Shown here: positions 9,234 to 17,804 of the stretch, piece by piece
How positions within the stretch are numbered: the first letter of the stretch is position 1
Layout of the letters: each line of letters begins with the position of its first letter
Assembly (NCBI GenBank): GCA_001942045.1
Contig: MSTD01000023.1
Coordinates: 692 to 64,691 of the forward strand
Direction of reading: 5' to 3'
From: Mycolicibacterium porcinum
GTDB taxonomy: Bacteria > Actinomycetota > Actinomycetes > Mycobacteriales > Mycobacteriaceae
Length of the DNA: 64,000 bases
Made by a program: the position numbers and the translations under genes
The notes under the pieces: model-generated
What the model was told of the DNA's origin: nothing
Databases searched by the model: none
What the model saw: the letters and a program-made list of their open reading frames with translations, nothing else

Positions 9234-10589
9234 TCAGGCGCGAGCAGGTTCAGGGGTGCGGTCGGCGTGGTCGTCGACCATGGTGAGTTCGTCGAACGGA
9301 TCGTCACCGCGCAGCACCGCATCGACCTTCGCCTTGTCCACGGTGTGTGTCCACGAGCCGACGAGCAGGGTGGCCACCGCGTTACCGGAGAAGTTGGTCA
9401 CCGCGCGGGCTTCGGACATGAACCGGTCGATCCCGACGATCAAGCCGACCCCGTCGAGCAGATCCGGGCGATGCGCCTGCAGGCCGCCGGCCAGCGTGGC
9501 CAATCCGGCGCCGGTGACACCGGCGGCGCCCTTGGACGCGACGATCATGAAAACCAGCAGGCCGATCTGCTGTCCGACGGACATCGGGGCGTGCAGCGCA
9601 TCGGCGATGAACAGCGCCGCCATGGTCAGGTAGATCGCGGTGCCGTCGAGGTTGAACGAATACCCGGTCGGCACAACGACACCCACGGTGCTGCGGTCGA
9701 CGCCCAGGTGCTCCATCTTGGCGATCAGCCGCGGCAGCGCCGACTCCGACGAGGACGTCGAGAAGATCAGCAGGTATTCGCGGGCCAGGTACCGGACCAG
9801 TTTGAAGATGGACACCCCGGACACGGTCCGCAGCAGTACGCCGAGGACGCCGAACACGAACACCACACAGGTCACGTAGAAGCCCAGCATCAGGGTCAGC
9901 AGCTGGGTGACGGCGGTCCAGCCGGTCTGCCCGACGACGTTGGCGATCGCACCGAACGCGCCGATCGGCGCCAGCCACAGGATCATGATCAGCACCTTGA
10001 AGACGAGCTTCTGCAGGTGTTCGATGCCGCGCAGAATCGGTTCGCCGGAGCTGCCCATGCCCTGCAGCGCGAACCCCACCAGCAGTGCGACGAACAGCGC
10101 CTGAAGCACGCTTCCGGCGGTCAGCGCCGAGAACAGCGTCTCGGGGATGATGCCCTGGACGAAGTCCATGAGCCCGCCCGCCTCGTGTGCCTTCTCCGCG
10201 AGTTCGGCGCCCTTGCCGGCCGAGGTCTCCGACAGGTGCATGCCGCTGCCCGGATGGATCAGGTTGCCGACCACCAGGCCGATGGCCAGCGCGATGGTCG
10301 ACATCGCCAGGAAGTACCCGAAGGCCAGGCCGCCGACCTTGCCGACGGTGGCGGCCTTACGCACCGAGCCGATCCCCAGCACGATCGTGCAGAAGATGAT
10401 CGGCGAGATCATCATCTTGATCAGGTTGACGAACATGGTGCCGAGTACGCCGACGCTCTTGCCGACCTCGGGTGCCACGAGGCCGACGATGATGCCGACG
10501 ACGACGGCCGCGATGACCGCGATGTAGAGCCAGTGTGTGCGGTCGCGACGCGGACGCGCCTCCGGTTGTGGCTCAGCGGTGACGCTCAT
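9234..10589 (-). CDS. dctA: Dicarboxylate/amino acid:cation symporter (DctA/DAACS family)
   Basis: A 451-residue inner-membrane carrier that would import C4-dicarboxylates (succinate, fumarate, malate) or acidic amino acids with Na+ or H+. Family motifs are in order: the serine-rich hairpin TSSSESALPRL, the GYSFNLDGTAIYL helix and a second hairpin around ASKGAAGVTGAGL. About eight membrane helices plus the two re-entrant loops are apparent. The C-terminal tail is polar. A DcuS/CitA-like sensor kinase and regulator are encoded 0.6 kb away on the other strand, the usual control pair for such carriers. Substrate choice between dicarboxylate and glutamate/aspartate is not settled by sequence. Confidence 0.88.
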   Translation of the reverse strand: MSVTAEPQPEARPRRDRTHWLYIAVIAAVVVGIIVGLVAPEVGKSVGVLGTMFVNLIKMMISPIIFCTIVLGIGSVRKAATVGKVGGLAFGYFLAMSTIALAIGLVVGNLIHPGSGMHLSETSAGKGAELAEKAHEAGGLMDFVQGIIPETLFSALTAGSVLQALFVALLVGFALQGMGSSGEPILRGIEHLQKLVFKVLIMILWLAPIGAFGAIANVVGQTGWTAVTQLLTLMLGFYVTCVVFVFGVLGVLLRTVSGVSIFKLVRYLAREYLLIFSTSSSESALPRLIAKMEHLGVDRSTVGVVVPTGYSFNLDGTAIYLTMAALFIADALHAPMSVGQQIGLLVFMIVASKGAAGVTGAGLATLAGGLQAHRPDLLDGVGLIVGIDRFMSEARAVTNFSGNAVATLLVGSWTHTVDKAKVDAVLRGDDPFDELTMVDDHADRTPEPARA

Positions 10590-10694
10590 CGGTACAACCT
10601 CCAGTTCGGTCCGGCTCCGCGGGAATGCGCTCTACATGCACTGTCGACCATAGGGTGAGCCACGTCACGTTTTAGTTCATTGTGTTCACGCAGC

Positions 10695-10731
10695 GCGTCG
10701 ACCCCGAGGAGAGCAGTTTCGGGGCCGACGC
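10695..10731 (-). terminator. Hairpin downstream of the proline-rich secreted protein gene
   Basis: Arms 10695-10706 and 10720-10731 (gcgtcgaccccg / cggggccgacgc) pair at 11 of 12 positions, starting 15 bp beyond the stop at 10746. Confidence 0.55.
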
Positions 10732-10745
10732 GGGGAACGCTCTGT

Positions 10746-11012
10746 TCAGATACCGGTGCAGAGCGAGACGAACGGAATCGGCGCGCAGATGCCCACCGAG
10801 AAGTAAGGCGTGATGTCGCCGTTCCATGCCGGTGGCGGGGGCGGCGGAGGCGGCGGCGGTGCCGCGACGCACGAGTTGGTGGGCGGATCGTAGACCGTGC
10901 CCGGTCCGCACTCGGCCGCGCTACCGAGCGCTGGGGATATCACCGTGACGACTGCCAGTGCCGCCGCCGCGGTGATGAATGTGGTTGTCACGCGATGAAT
11001 GATGCTTCTCAT
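10746..11012 (-). CDS. Small secreted protein with polyproline linker
   Basis: An 88-residue exported protein. An N-terminal signal peptide (about residues 1-32, cleaved near GSAAE) is followed by a short Cys-containing module (ECGPGTVYDPPTNSCV), a run of ten prolines, and a C-terminal module with two further cysteines (ICAPIPFVSLCTG). Four cysteines suggest one disulfide in each half. The CxPGTVYDPxTNSCV pattern recurs in small mycobacterial secreted proteins of unknown role. It stands alone between the carrier gene and the two-component system. Confidence 0.72.
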   Translation of the reverse strand: MRSIIHRVTTTFITAAAALAVVTVISPALGSAAECGPGTVYDPPTNSCVAAPPPPPPPPPPAWNGDITPYFSVGICAPIPFVSLCTGI

Positions 11013-11196
11013 CGCAGGTCTCCCTTGGATCTACCCTCGACCCTGCTTACGGTCAGATTCTACGACTCCGCATCCGCCGACAGCAGTCCCGAATTGACGG
11101 TCGCGTAGGTCGCAGGATTGCCCCCGTGAAACCCGCTACCAGCGGATTTTCGGGCCGTTATTTTGAGAGATCATTGCCTTCTCAATCGGAGGTGTT

Positions 11197-12753
11197 GTGA
11201 CGCGTTGGTGGCGACGGTTGTCGGGGCGAGCCTGGCCGCGCTCACTCGCCGGGCAGGCCATCGCGCTGCAGGTCCTCGTGGTCGCGGTGGTGGTGCTGGC
11301 CGGCACGGCGCTGGCCCTGGTCGATGCCCGCCGCGACGGCGAGGACGCGGCCCGTCAGCAGGTGATCGGGATCGCGACGGCCCTGGCAGATTCCCCTTCG
11401 ACCGCACAGGCCATTGAATCCGGCACTGCAACACAGGTTTTGCAGCCGGTGACCGAGGCCGTCCGCATGAGCACCGACATCGCGTTCATCACGATCATGG
11501 CGCCGGACGGAATCCGGTTCACCCACACCGACCCCAGCCAGATCGGCGGTCATTACCTGGGCACGGTTGAGCCAGCGTTGCGCGGCGAGACGTTCAGCGA
11601 GGTCTACACGGGCACGCTGGGCCCGTCGGTGCGCGCGATCGCCCCGGTGCGTGGTCACGACGGGCGGGTCGTGGGCCTGGTGTCGGCCGGCATCACCCAG
11701 CAGACTCTGGGCCAGCGCTGGCGCGCGCAGATTCCGGTGATCGCGGCGGTTACCGCTGCGGCCCTGGCGGTTTCGCTGATCGGGGTGTGGGCCATCCGGC
11801 GCCGGTTGTTGCGGCAGACGCGCGGTCTGCGGCCCGATGAGCTGCGGGTGATGTACGACCACCACGACGCGATCCTGCATTCGGTGTCCGAGGGCCTGAT
11901 CGTGCTCGACCGGCACGGGGTGGCGCTGGCCAACGATGAAGCTCGCCGGCTGCTGGGCCTGCCGGCCGGGCCGGTGCGGATACAGGATCTGCCGGAGTTC
12001 TTGCGCAGCGCCGATCCCGGTGCACGCGACGAGTTGCACGTCACCGCGGACCGGGTACTGGTGGTGAACCGGGCCCGGGTCGCGGGCTCGGGATCCGAAG
12101 TCGTCACGGTCCGCGATCGCACCGAATTGCAGGGCGCCCTGGGCGAACTCAGCTCACTGCAGGTCCTGGCCGACTCGTTGCGGGCGCAGGCACACGAGTC
12201 GGCGAACAAGTTGCACACCGTGATCACAATGGTCGAGATGGGCCGGCCCGAGGACGCGGTCCGGTTCGCCACCAGCGAGTTGGAGCTGTCGCAGCGCCTG
12301 GTGGACCGGCTGTCGCTGGCCGTCGGCGAACCGGCCCTGGTGGCCCTGCTGCTCGGCAAGACCGCTCAGGCGGACGAACGCGGGATCGCGCTGACGGTCA
12401 CCGAGGACACCGAGTTATCGGCCGACGCCGCGCTCACCGGGCAGGAGATGGTGACCGTGCTGGGTAATCTGATCGACAATGCGATGGATGCCTGTGACCG
12501 CGAGGACCCGTGGGTCGAGGTCACGGTGACTCAGGACGATGACGAGTTGTTGATCCGGGTGGCCGACAGCGGGCCCGGTATGGACCCGTCGACGTTCGAA
12601 AAGGCCATGCAGCGTGGATATTCGACGAAGTCCGATTCGTCCGGACACGGCCTGGGTCTGGCCCTGGTGGCGCAGACGGTCAAGCGACACGGCGGGACGC
12701 TGAGCACCGATGTCACGTATGGTTCGGTCGTCACCGCAACGGTGCCGCGATGA
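11197..12753 (+). CDS. Sensor histidine kinase, CitA/DcuS/DctB type
   Basis: A 518-residue membrane sensor kinase. Order: short N-terminus; TM1 at about 22-45; an extracytoplasmic PDC/Cache-like domain (about 46-178) containing DGIRFTHTDPSQIGGHY, as in citrate/fumarate sensors; TM2 at about 180-200; a cytoplasmic PAS-like region; a phosphoacceptor helix with AHESANKLHTV (the His of the SpoOB-like dimerisation helix); and an HATPase domain with LGNLIDNAMDAC, DSGPGMD and GHGLGLAL. GGAGG precedes the GTG start at 11197. The family senses C4-dicarboxylates or citrate, so with the regulator it probably controls the dctA-type carrier nearby. Confidence 0.87.
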   Translation: MTRWWRRLSGRAWPRSLAGQAIALQVLVVAVVVLAGTALALVDARRDGEDAARQQVIGIATALADSPSTAQAIESGTATQVLQPVTEAVRMSTDIAFITIMAPDGIRFTHTDPSQIGGHYLGTVEPALRGETFSEVYTGTLGPSVRAIAPVRGHDGRVVGLVSAGITQQTLGQRWRAQIPVIAAVTAAALAVSLIGVWAIRRRLLRQTRGLRPDELRVMYDHHDAILHSVSEGLIVLDRHGVALANDEARRLLGLPAGPVRIQDLPEFLRSADPGARDELHVTADRVLVVNRARVAGSGSEVVTVRDRTELQGALGELSSLQVLADSLRAQAHESANKLHTVITMVEMGRPEDAVRFATSELELSQRLVDRLSLAVGEPALVALLLGKTAQADERGIALTVTEDTELSADAALTGQEMVTVLGNLIDNAMDACDREDPWVEVTVTQDDDELLIRVADSGPGMDPSTFEKAMQRGYSTKSDSSGHGLGLALVAQTVKRHGGTLSTDVTYGSVVTATVPR

Positions 12754-12803
12754 GCGCTTGCGCGAAGAGCCGAGGACACCGATGAGCGCTTGCGCGAAGA
12801 GCC
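12748..12803 (+). repeat. Exact 24-bp tandem repeat spanning the kinase stop and regulator start
   Basis: Positions 12748-12771 and 12780-12803 are identical, with a period of 32 bp. Each copy carries ATGAGCGCTTGCGCG. The first ATG (12750) overlaps the kinase stop as ATGA and opens an 11-codon frame whose TGA (12783-12785) overlaps the second ATG (12782). The second ATG is the regulator start. The duplication therefore makes two stacked ATGA couplings. Confidence 0.8.
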
Positions 12804-13510
12804 AAGGGCAACAGGTGATTCACGTCCTCATCGTCGAGGACGATCCGTTGATCGCCGAGGCTCATCAGGCCTATCTCGGGCGCCTGGAAGGGTTTTCGGT
12901 GACGGCGGTGGCGCACACCGCGCGTGACGCGATGCGGGCGGCCGCTGCGGCGTCCGCATCCGAGCATCCTGTCGACCTGGTGTTGCTGGACATCGGGTTA
13001 CCCGATGCCAGCGGAATCTCGTTGGCGTCGGGCCTTTCCGGGCTGAGGCCGGCACCTGACATCATCGCAATCACGTCCGAACGCGACCTGGAAATGGTGC
13101 GTGCCGCGGTGGCCCATGGCGCGCTGGCTTATCTGCTCAAGCCGTTCACCTTCGCGGCATTTCGTGATCGGCTGGAGCGCTACCGCCGCTACCGTTCTGC
13201 GCTGCCGTCGGGAACCGATGCGGCCAGCCAGGCCGAGGTCGACCGGGCCTTGGCCGAATTACGGGTCGCCTCGGGAGACGCCGCCAAATCGTCGGTGAAA
13301 GGTGCCGCACCGCAGACCACCGAGGAGATCGCCGGCGCGGTGCGTGATGATCCCGATGGCCTGACGGCCGATGAGGCGGCCAAACGGGTCGGGGTGTCGC
13401 GGGTGACGGCGTGGCGTTACCTGGAGCGGCTGGCCGATGACGGTGTGGTCACCCGCACGACGGAGTACGGCAAGGCCGGGCGGCCGCGCACCCGCTACCG
13501 GTGGCGGTGA
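12782..13510 (+). CDS. Response regulator, CitB/DcuR-type
   Basis: A 242-residue regulator with an N-terminal receiver domain (about 13-135: acidic pair Asp20-Asp21, phospho-acceptor Asp70 in LVLLDIGLP, switch Lys in LLKPF) and a C-terminal helix-turn-helix (TADEAAKRVGVSRVTAWRYL) like DcuR/DctR. The ATG at 12782 has GAGGA six bases upstream; longer in-frame starts fall inside the kinase gene and are less likely. It is translationally coupled to the kinase through a duplicated ATGA junction. Probable role: activation of C4-dicarboxylate or citrate uptake genes, with the carrier at 9234-10589 the best local target. Confidence 0.86.
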   Translation: MSACAKSQGQQVIHVLIVEDDPLIAEAHQAYLGRLEGFSVTAVAHTARDAMRAAAAASASEHPVDLVLLDIGLPDASGISLASGLSGLRPAPDIIAITSERDLEMVRAAVAHGALAYLLKPFTFAAFRDRLERYRRYRSALPSGTDAASQAEVDRALAELRVASGDAAKSSVKGAAPQTTEEIAGAVRDDPDGLTADEAAKRVGVSRVTAWRYLERLADDGVVTRTTEYGKAGRPRTRYRWR

Positions 13511-13511
13511 A

Positions 13512-14609
13512 TCAGAGGCCGGCCGGCTCGAGGGCGGGCAGCCGGTGCATCTCGACCTCGTCCACCGCGACCAGCTGCGAGTACAGGGACTCGGCGACGT
13601 CGAAGACGTTGACCTGGCCGGCGTAGTCGGCGATGTACAGCCGGGTGCCGTTGTCACCCACGGCGACTGCGGCGGGCTGCTCATGCACGTCGACGCTGCC
13701 CTGGATCTGGTTGCTCAGCGCGCACCACACGATGACGCGGTCGTAGTCGACCAGGTAGGCGCGGGTGGCGTCCGAGCTCAGCACCAGCTGCGTGGGCGCT
13801 CCGCCGACCTCGACGGCGTCCACCACGGTCCCCGCGGACAGGTCAACGGTGTGCACCACGCCGCGGTGCTCAAGGTCTGAGGTCAGCACGTAGGCGACGC
13901 CGTCGCCGACCGCGATGTCGCGGATCGGAGCACCGATCCACACGGTGGCCTGCGCCTGGGCGGTCTCGGTGTTCACGACGACCAGCCGGCTGCCGCGGAA
14001 GTCGGAGGTCGCCACGTACAGACGCTTGCCGGACGAGTCGATCTCCAGGGCGTCCAGGTTGACGCCCGCACCGGTGGCGATGTCGATGGTGCCGACGCGC
14101 TCTGCGGTGGTGTCGATGACGGCGATGTCGATGCGCTCATGACCGGCGCGGCCGGCGAACACGCGCTTGCCGTCCGGGCTGATGGTCAGGGCGGTGACGC
14201 TGAAGGCCAGCGGGTACTCGTTGAGCACCGCGCCGGTGATGGTGTCGACCGTCACGATTGCGTCATGCCCGGCGGTGGCGACGCTGACGTAGGCCCGGTC
14301 ATCGGCGACGACGACGGCGAAAGGGTCTCCTGCGAGCCGGACCGAGCCCACCACGCCCATGGTGTGGGGGTTGATCACGGTGATGCTCTGCGCCGCGGTG
14401 TTGGTGACCACGACGGTGTCGCGGTCGGGGTCGACGGCAATGTCGCCGATCGGCCCACGTCCGACCTCGGCCATGCCGGCCACGTCGATGTCATCGAGCG
14501 CACCGTCGAATGCGACGCTGCGGGCAGACGTATCGTCGATGGCGCGGTCATCGCGGCCGGGGCGCAGCGCGTCGGTCAGCGCGCGCAGGAAGTTGTTTGC
14601 CATCGTCAT
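13512..14609 (-). CDS. YncE/SMP30-like beta-propeller repeat protein
   Basis: A 365-residue protein built from about seven repeats of a YVTN-type propeller blade; typical blades are GDIAVDPDRDTVVVTN, ALTISPDGKRVFAG and PAAVAVGDNGTRLYIAD. There is no signal peptide, so it looks cytoplasmic, unlike many YncE homologues. The chosen start is ATG at 14609 (MTMANNFLRAL), preceded by GGAGG at 5 bases; an earlier in-frame codon at 14627 lacks this. Such proteins are scaffolds or have undefined ligand binding; no enzymatic residues can be assigned. Its stop faces that of the response regulator with 1 bp between. Confidence 0.75.
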   Translation of the reverse strand: MTMANNFLRALTDALRPGRDDRAIDDTSARSVAFDGALDDIDVAGMAEVGRGPIGDIAVDPDRDTVVVTNTAAQSITVINPHTMGVVGSVRLAGDPFAVVVADDRAYVSVATAGHDAIVTVDTITGAVLNEYPLAFSVTALTISPDGKRVFAGRAGHERIDIAVIDTTAERVGTIDIATGAGVNLDALEIDSSGKRLYVATSDFRGSRLVVVNTETAQAQATVWIGAPIRDIAVGDGVAYVLTSDLEHRGVVHTVDLSAGTVVDAVEVGGAPTQLVLSSDATRAYLVDYDRVIVWCALSNQIQGSVDVHEQPAAVAVGDNGTRLYIADYAGQVNVFDVAESLYSQLVAVDEVEMHRLPALEPAGL

Positions 14610-15066
14610 CGGCACCTCCGCCGGCAAGACTTATACCGGCTCTAGATTTCAGGTCGATCTGCGCCGGGAGTGGCGCGGTTGCATTGAGTCTAGCGACGAA
14701 ACCGACAGGTCCTGAACGAGTTCACAGCGAATTGGTGACCGCCGCCAACACTCTCTCAGAATGCGCTTAAGAAATTCTTCGTTATCGACTCGTTACCTTT
14801 TGGTCTCAATTGATTAAATGCCCGTTACCAGGGACTTCTCAGCATCCGTCAGACGTGTCGCATTTCACGAGCGGCATGGCCGTCAATAGCAATTCTTACC
14901 ATCTCCGGCAAAAGTGAGCGGTAGATCACACTCCGACACGCCAGCAAACTTTCTGGACCGTCAACGCCAGCTGCCCGGCAGAAACCGCAGACTTGTGTTA
15001 CGGCTGTGAAAGCTGAGCCCTCCCAAATCGGGAGTTCGCTGCCCACGCCAACTTGCCCGACACCGG
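14610..15066. other. Intergenic region, 457 bp, no supported gene
   Basis: More AT-rich than its surroundings, especially 14755-14830. It holds the promoter side of the beta-propeller gene (reading left) and the 3' flank of the amidase gene. A 65-codon reverse frame (14849-15046) has no ribosome site, no recognisable motif and poor codon pattern, and is not called. Confidence 0.6.
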
Positions 15067-15906
15067 TTAGAGCCGCAGGGCCGCGGCGGTGGCCGGGCCG
15101 ACGATGCCGTCCACCTTGAGACCACGCGTGCGACGCTGGAATTCCTTGACTGCAGCCTCGGTCTGCGGGCCGAACACGCCGTCGATCTCCAGATCCCCCG
15201 CATACGCCGCGTAGGCGGCCTTGAGCCTGCGCTGCAACCGGGCGACCTCAGGGCCTTCCATGGGTCGGAACAGCAGGGTGTCGGTGTACTGACCCACCGG
15301 CACCGGCGGCCGGGGCGTCGGTGCCGGATTCGCGACGTCACCGATCTGCGCCTGGATGTCGGCGCGCAGGATATCCATGTCGATGGCGCCCGGATCCCAT
15401 TTGCCCTGTGCGCGGCCCGCGTACTCCTTGTGGCCGATGGTGCGTTCGGAGGTCTGCGCCAACCGGCGGTTGATCGCTGCGCAACACCGCACGAGCGCGA
15501 AATACTGTGCATCAGGCCAGTTTTTGCGATGCGGCGCAGTCGGACTGGTGCCGCTGTTGGCGCACTCGATACCGATCATGTGCCAATTGCCCATGTTCGT
15601 CGGCAACCACGGGTACTGACCGACCCCGGCATGCCAGGCCACCCCGAGCGCCACCACGGTCACCGTGCCGTCGCGGGCGATGTGGAGCTGCGACAGCGGG
15701 CCGGGTAGATCCGGGCGGCCGTTGGCGATCGACGCCGCCGTGGCCGTGTCCGACCCGGTGTGGTGCGCCATCACTCCGCGGATGTCTTTGAAATCCCCAT
15801 GCCCCCGGGTACGCCAGCCGGGATACTCGACGAGGTCGACACCTTCCGCGCGGAGTACATCGGCGAGCCAGACCGGGTCACCGGTCCATCGTCCTGTCTG
15901 AGGCAC
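15067..15906 (-). CDS. N-acetylmuramoyl-L-alanine amidase with peptidoglycan-binding domain
   Basis: A 279-residue peptidoglycan hydrolase cutting the bond between MurNAc and L-Ala. An Amidase_2 domain covers about residues 25-180: zinc-ligand motifs VMAHHTGS and AWHAGVG, GIECAN, and a KEYAGRAQGKWDPG segment with the last ligand region. A PG_binding_1 domain follows at about 215-275 (VARLQRRLKAAY...IDGVFGPQTEAAVKEFQ...VDGIVGPATAAAL). GTG at 15906 follows AAGGAGAGG by seven bases and decides the start; there is no signal peptide from that start. The domain order matches mycobacteriophage lysins as well as chromosomal amidases, so a phage origin is possible, but no other phage gene is adjacent. 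Confidence 0.83.
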   Translation of the reverse strand: MPQTGRWTGDPVWLADVLRAEGVDLVEYPGWRTRGHGDFKDIRGVMAHHTGSDTATAASIANGRPDLPGPLSQLHIARDGTVTVVALGVAWHAGVGQYPWLPTNMGNWHMIGIECANSGTSPTAPHRKNWPDAQYFALVRCCAAINRRLAQTSERTIGHKEYAGRAQGKWDPGAIDMDILRADIQAQIGDVANPAPTPRPPVPVGQYTDTLLFRPMEGPEVARLQRRLKAAYAAYAGDLEIDGVFGPQTEAAVKEFQRRTRGLKVDGIVGPATAAALRL

Positions 15907-16148
15907 CGAGATTCCTCTCCTTGTCCAGCAACCATCTGTAACAACAAGGCTACGCGTGGCCACCGACACCACACTGATTGTCACGGCCTCGTCAGACTGG
16001 TTATGCATCAATAGCTTTGCTGGTCCTCACCCCACCTGTACCCGGGCCCGTTCGACGGTTCGCGCACACCCCGATGAGCAAAATCCATGGCGCGGCAGGA
16101 TGCGCACTTCCCACTCGCATCGACGGTGGGATGTGCGAGCATCTGCGC

Positions 16149-16844
16149 ATGGACCCGAAGGACGACCCCGAGGCGCGCATCCGCGAACTCGAGCGCCCAC
16201 TCGCCGAGGCCGCCCGCGCGTCGGAACTCAGCGCCGGGAGTTCCGTCGATCCGCCGCCGACCCAGCCGTGGCCAACTCCCAACTCCTTCCCGCCGCCGCC
16301 CCCTGGACCGCCGGCACCGTGGCCCGGTTACGAGCCGTATCCGACACCGCCACAGCCGCAACACCGCAGCGGCAGCCCGCACCTGTTCCTGGTGTTCGGC
16401 GGACTCGCGCTGGCGTTGGTGGTCGGCGGACTCGTCACGGCCTACCTGACGTTCAGCAAGACCGACACCGGCGACACCGCCACCGGCACGGTCACCGACA
16501 GCGAGTCGACGACCATCCGGCAGACCACGATCAACGGTGTGCCGGTCCCGGGATCCGTTGCACCGACGCAGGTTCCGGCCGGGGAAACCGTGATCGTCTC
16601 AGGGATCAACGAACACCGGACCGTCGCGTGCCAGGACAACACCGTGATCGTGAGCGGCATCCAGAACGAGTTGGAGATCACCGGCCACTGCACCGCCGTG
16701 ACGGTGTCCGGCGTCGAGAACGTCATTACGGTCGAATCCACCGAGACCATCGGCGTATCCGGATTCGACAACCGGGTCACCTACCGCACCGGGGACCCCG
16801 AGGTGAGCAAGTCTGGTCAGTCCAACGTGGTCGAGCGGGGCTGA
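16149..16844 (+). CDS. DUF3060-like membrane-anchored protein
   Basis: A 231-residue protein from ATG at 16149 (MDPKDDPEARIREL). The N-terminus is charged and helical, then a Pro-rich stretch (about 40-75), one membrane helix (about 80-105), and an outer C-terminal domain of short repeats built on VSGINEHRTVAC, VSGIQNELEITGHC and VSGVENVITVES, the right-handed repeat pattern of DUF3060. A start at 16131 (MCEHLRMDPK) is also possible. The 3' end overlaps the convergent hydrolase gene by 28 bp. The repeats suggest a small beta-helix facing the cell wall; function unknown. Confidence 0.72.
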   Translation: MDPKDDPEARIRELERPLAEAARASELSAGSSVDPPPTQPWPTPNSFPPPPPGPPAPWPGYEPYPTPPQPQHRSGSPHLFLVFGGLALALVVGGLVTAYLTFSKTDTGDTATGTVTDSESTTIRQTTINGVPVPGSVAPTQVPAGETVIVSGINEHRTVACQDNTVIVSGIQNELEITGHCTAVTVSGVENVITVESTETIGVSGFDNRVTYRTGDPEVSKSGQSNVVERG

Positions 16845-17701
16845 CCGGGCTGCGCGCAGTCCAGGCGCCCGAGGAATTCGCGCAGCAGCGCGACCAGCGG
16901 TACCGGGTTGTCTTCTGGCGCCCAGGCGTACGAGTCGTCGATGTACTTGAGCGTGGCCTGGGGCAGCGTCTCGGCCAGCCGCCGCGCCCCCTCGGCGGGG
17001 AAGTACCGCTCCTCGCGTGGCCAGACCACGAGCGCGGGCCGGTGGTAATCGGCCAGCCGGGGCGAGTACTCGGCCAGGTACGCCGGCGACAGGGCGCCGA
17101 GGAAGCGCCGGAAATCGTTCCGCACCAATGGATCACTGCGCAGCGGCCCCAGATACTCGGCCATGATGTCGGCCGGGATCGGACGTTTCGTCGCTCCGCC
17201 GTAGGTGATCCGAAGCCGTTGCAGGGGTTTCAGCCCGATGGCCTTCGACTGCAAAAGCCCGGCTCCGGGTAGCGAGGTGAGCCGGGACAGTACCTTGATC
17301 GGCCACGGATCCGAGTCGAAGGCGTTGGTCGCGATGAGCACCAGAGCTTCGACCCGCTCGGGGTATTCGGCCGCGACCACCTGGGCGATGTCGCCGCCGT
17401 AGCCGTTGCCGACCAGTACTGCCTGCTCGATATCGAGCGCGTCGAGCAGGTCGATGACGGTCCGGGCCAGGCCGGGCAACGAGAGATCGGCGTCGGGCAG
17501 CGCCGGGGTGTGCGACCCCAACGCGAGGTCTGGTGCGATACAACGGATTCCAGAACCGAGACCCTCGGCGACGTGCCGCCACACCAATCCGTTGGCGACC
17601 AGGCCGTGTAGCAGCACCACGGGCCGGCCGCTGCCGAATTCGCGCACCCCGACTTGGCCGCAGGGCAGCTGGATCATCCTCCGGGAGCTGAGCGCGTTCA
17701 T
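16817..17701 (-). CDS. Alpha/beta-hydrolase fold protein lacking a canonical nucleophile
   Basis: A 294-residue protein from ATG at 17701, with AGAGGA upstream; the longer in-frame extension to 17761 lacks a ribosome site. The oxyanion motif is VVLLHGLVANG. The nucleophile elbow reads VGNGYGG, where Ser/Cys/Asp is replaced by Gly, and the region that should hold the catalytic His (YIDDSYAWAPEDN) has none. The fold is kept but normal hydrolase catalysis looks lost. It resembles the hydrolase at 5832-6662 along its length and is likewise divergent from a TetR gene. It may act as a binding protein or use other residues. Confidence 0.78.
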   Translation of the reverse strand: MNALSSRRMIQLPCGQVGVREFGSGRPVVLLHGLVANGLVWRHVAEGLGSGIRCIAPDLALGSHTPALPDADLSLPGLARTVIDLLDALDIEQAVLVGNGYGGDIAQVVAAEYPERVEALVLIATNAFDSDPWPIKVLSRLTSLPGAGLLQSKAIGLKPLQRLRITYGGATKRPIPADIMAEYLGPLRSDPLVRNDFRRFLGALSPAYLAEYSPRLADYHRPALVVWPREERYFPAEGARRLAETLPQATLKYIDDSYAWAPEDNPVPLVALLREFLGRLDCAQPGQPRSTTLD

Positions 17702-17738
17702 CTTCGAAGTCCTCTCGCCGCGAGCATCGGGACAATCA

Positions 17739-17751
17739 ATACAGACTGTAT
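17739..17751. promoter_or_regulatory. Probable TetR operator, perfect palindrome ATACAGACTGTAT
   Basis: A 6+1+6 perfect palindrome sits 38 bp upstream of the hydrolase start and 54 bp before the TetR start. A related half-site, ATACAGCTTGTTAA, follows near 17783. The TetR gene next to it is the natural candidate to bind. Confidence 0.5.
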
Positions 17752-17804
17752 GCAAACACATGAAGCGGCGAACATCAATACATACAGCTTGTTAAAATTT
17801 CGCG

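Noticed and set aside
9267..10658. 463-codon plus-strand frame opposite the dicarboxylate carrier
   Set aside because: His/Arg/Asp-rich antisense artefact; the reverse strand has a complete DctA-like protein.
10850..10870. Possible (GGC/GCG)n repeat tract near 10845-10860
   Set aside because: It is simply the reverse strand of the polyproline codons in the secreted-protein gene.
14849..15046. 65-codon reverse frame in the region 14610-15066
   Set aside because: No ribosome site, no motif and no conserved-looking composition.
15067..15906. Amidase as evidence for a prophage near 15 kb
   Set aside because: Domain order is shared by chromosomal amidases, and no integrase, att repeat or structural phage gene is adjacent.
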